From Branchiostoma floridae (lineage: Eukaryota; Chordata; Leptocardii; Amphioxiformes; Branchiostomatidae), in contig NC_049988.1 in NCBI RefSeq assembly GCF_000003815.2, positions 6,600,004 through 6,664,003 of the forward strand: a stretch of DNA of 64,000 nt, given 5' to 3'. Shown in pieces: positions 63,992 through 64,000 of the stretch. Positions within the stretch are counted from its first letter, which is position 1. The number at the start of each line of letters is the position of its first letter. The notes under the pieces are model-generated. The model ran no database searches. It was given only the letters and a program-made list of their open reading frames with translations, and was not told the DNA's origin. The translations under genes and the position numbers were made by a program.

Positions 63992-64000
63992 TACAACAAA

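Overview
This window looks like non-coding, repeat-packed genomic DNA from a metazoan, most likely a marine invertebrate deuterostome; an amphioxus (Branchiostoma-like) genome is my best guess. The reasons are the lack of any long ORF, short exon-like segments bounded by GT/AG signals, tRNA-derived SINEs, many short non-autonomous DNA transposons, abundant dinucleotide and poly-G/C microsatellites, and four assembly gaps (6944-7530, 21810-21909, 25241-25429, 59105-59204). The organism call is an inference from repeat style; no diagnostic gene is present.

Protein-coding content is thin. The best-supported coding piece is a minus-strand first exon (41777-41851) with an optimal Kozak context, a signal-peptide-like N-terminus and a clean GTGAGT donor; its 3' part has been tandemly copied into its own intron. 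Weaker exon candidates are 2960-3168 (+), 5984-6212 (+, terminal), 18070-18116 with 17852-18006 (-, phase-compatible pair), 22614-22858 (+), a degenerate internally repeated region at 61126-61600 (-), and 61824-62060 (+). None could be assigned to a family. The only recognisable protein is a deleted mariner-type transposase at 50169-50468.

Most of the window is mobile-element history. There are (i) PIF/Harbinger-like MITEs with TAA target duplications (14507-15370, 16374-16767, 18620-18865, 55683-55921 and relatives), (ii) hAT-like MITEs beginning CAGGGCTCG (30906-31247, 37235-37594), (iii) Tc1/mariner-like elements flanked by TA (31261-32141, 49983-50565, 46618-46804, 51802-51996), (iv) a TTAA-flanked piggyBac/Kolobok-like element (62983-63930) nested in a Harbinger-like one, and (v) tRNA-derived SINEs (5400, 19985, 27455, 29348, 34118, 37077, 40229, 58255). 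Two of the SINEs are split by MITEs, and one MITE has a paralogous empty site 2 kb away, so relative insertion order can be read directly.

The rest is dominated by tandem arrays: 91 bp x3 (11221), 29 bp minisatellite (13405), 27 bp (27001), 182 bp x3 followed by about 170 bp x4 (37730-39030), two adjacent unrelated arrays with the same period of about 150 bp (52281-53395), and a unit of about 370 bp x3 (56935-58060). The last array carries in every copy a composite CTCF-like motif and, in two copies, three TGACC(T/A) half-sites at 8 bp spacing. Next to it, at 56060-56463, is a promoter-like block (two CCAAT boxes, a CArG box, a TATA-like box) followed by strong RNA-type hairpins and a 45-codon ORF. 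These two, together with the CRE-rich TTAA element at 62983, are the most interesting places to look.
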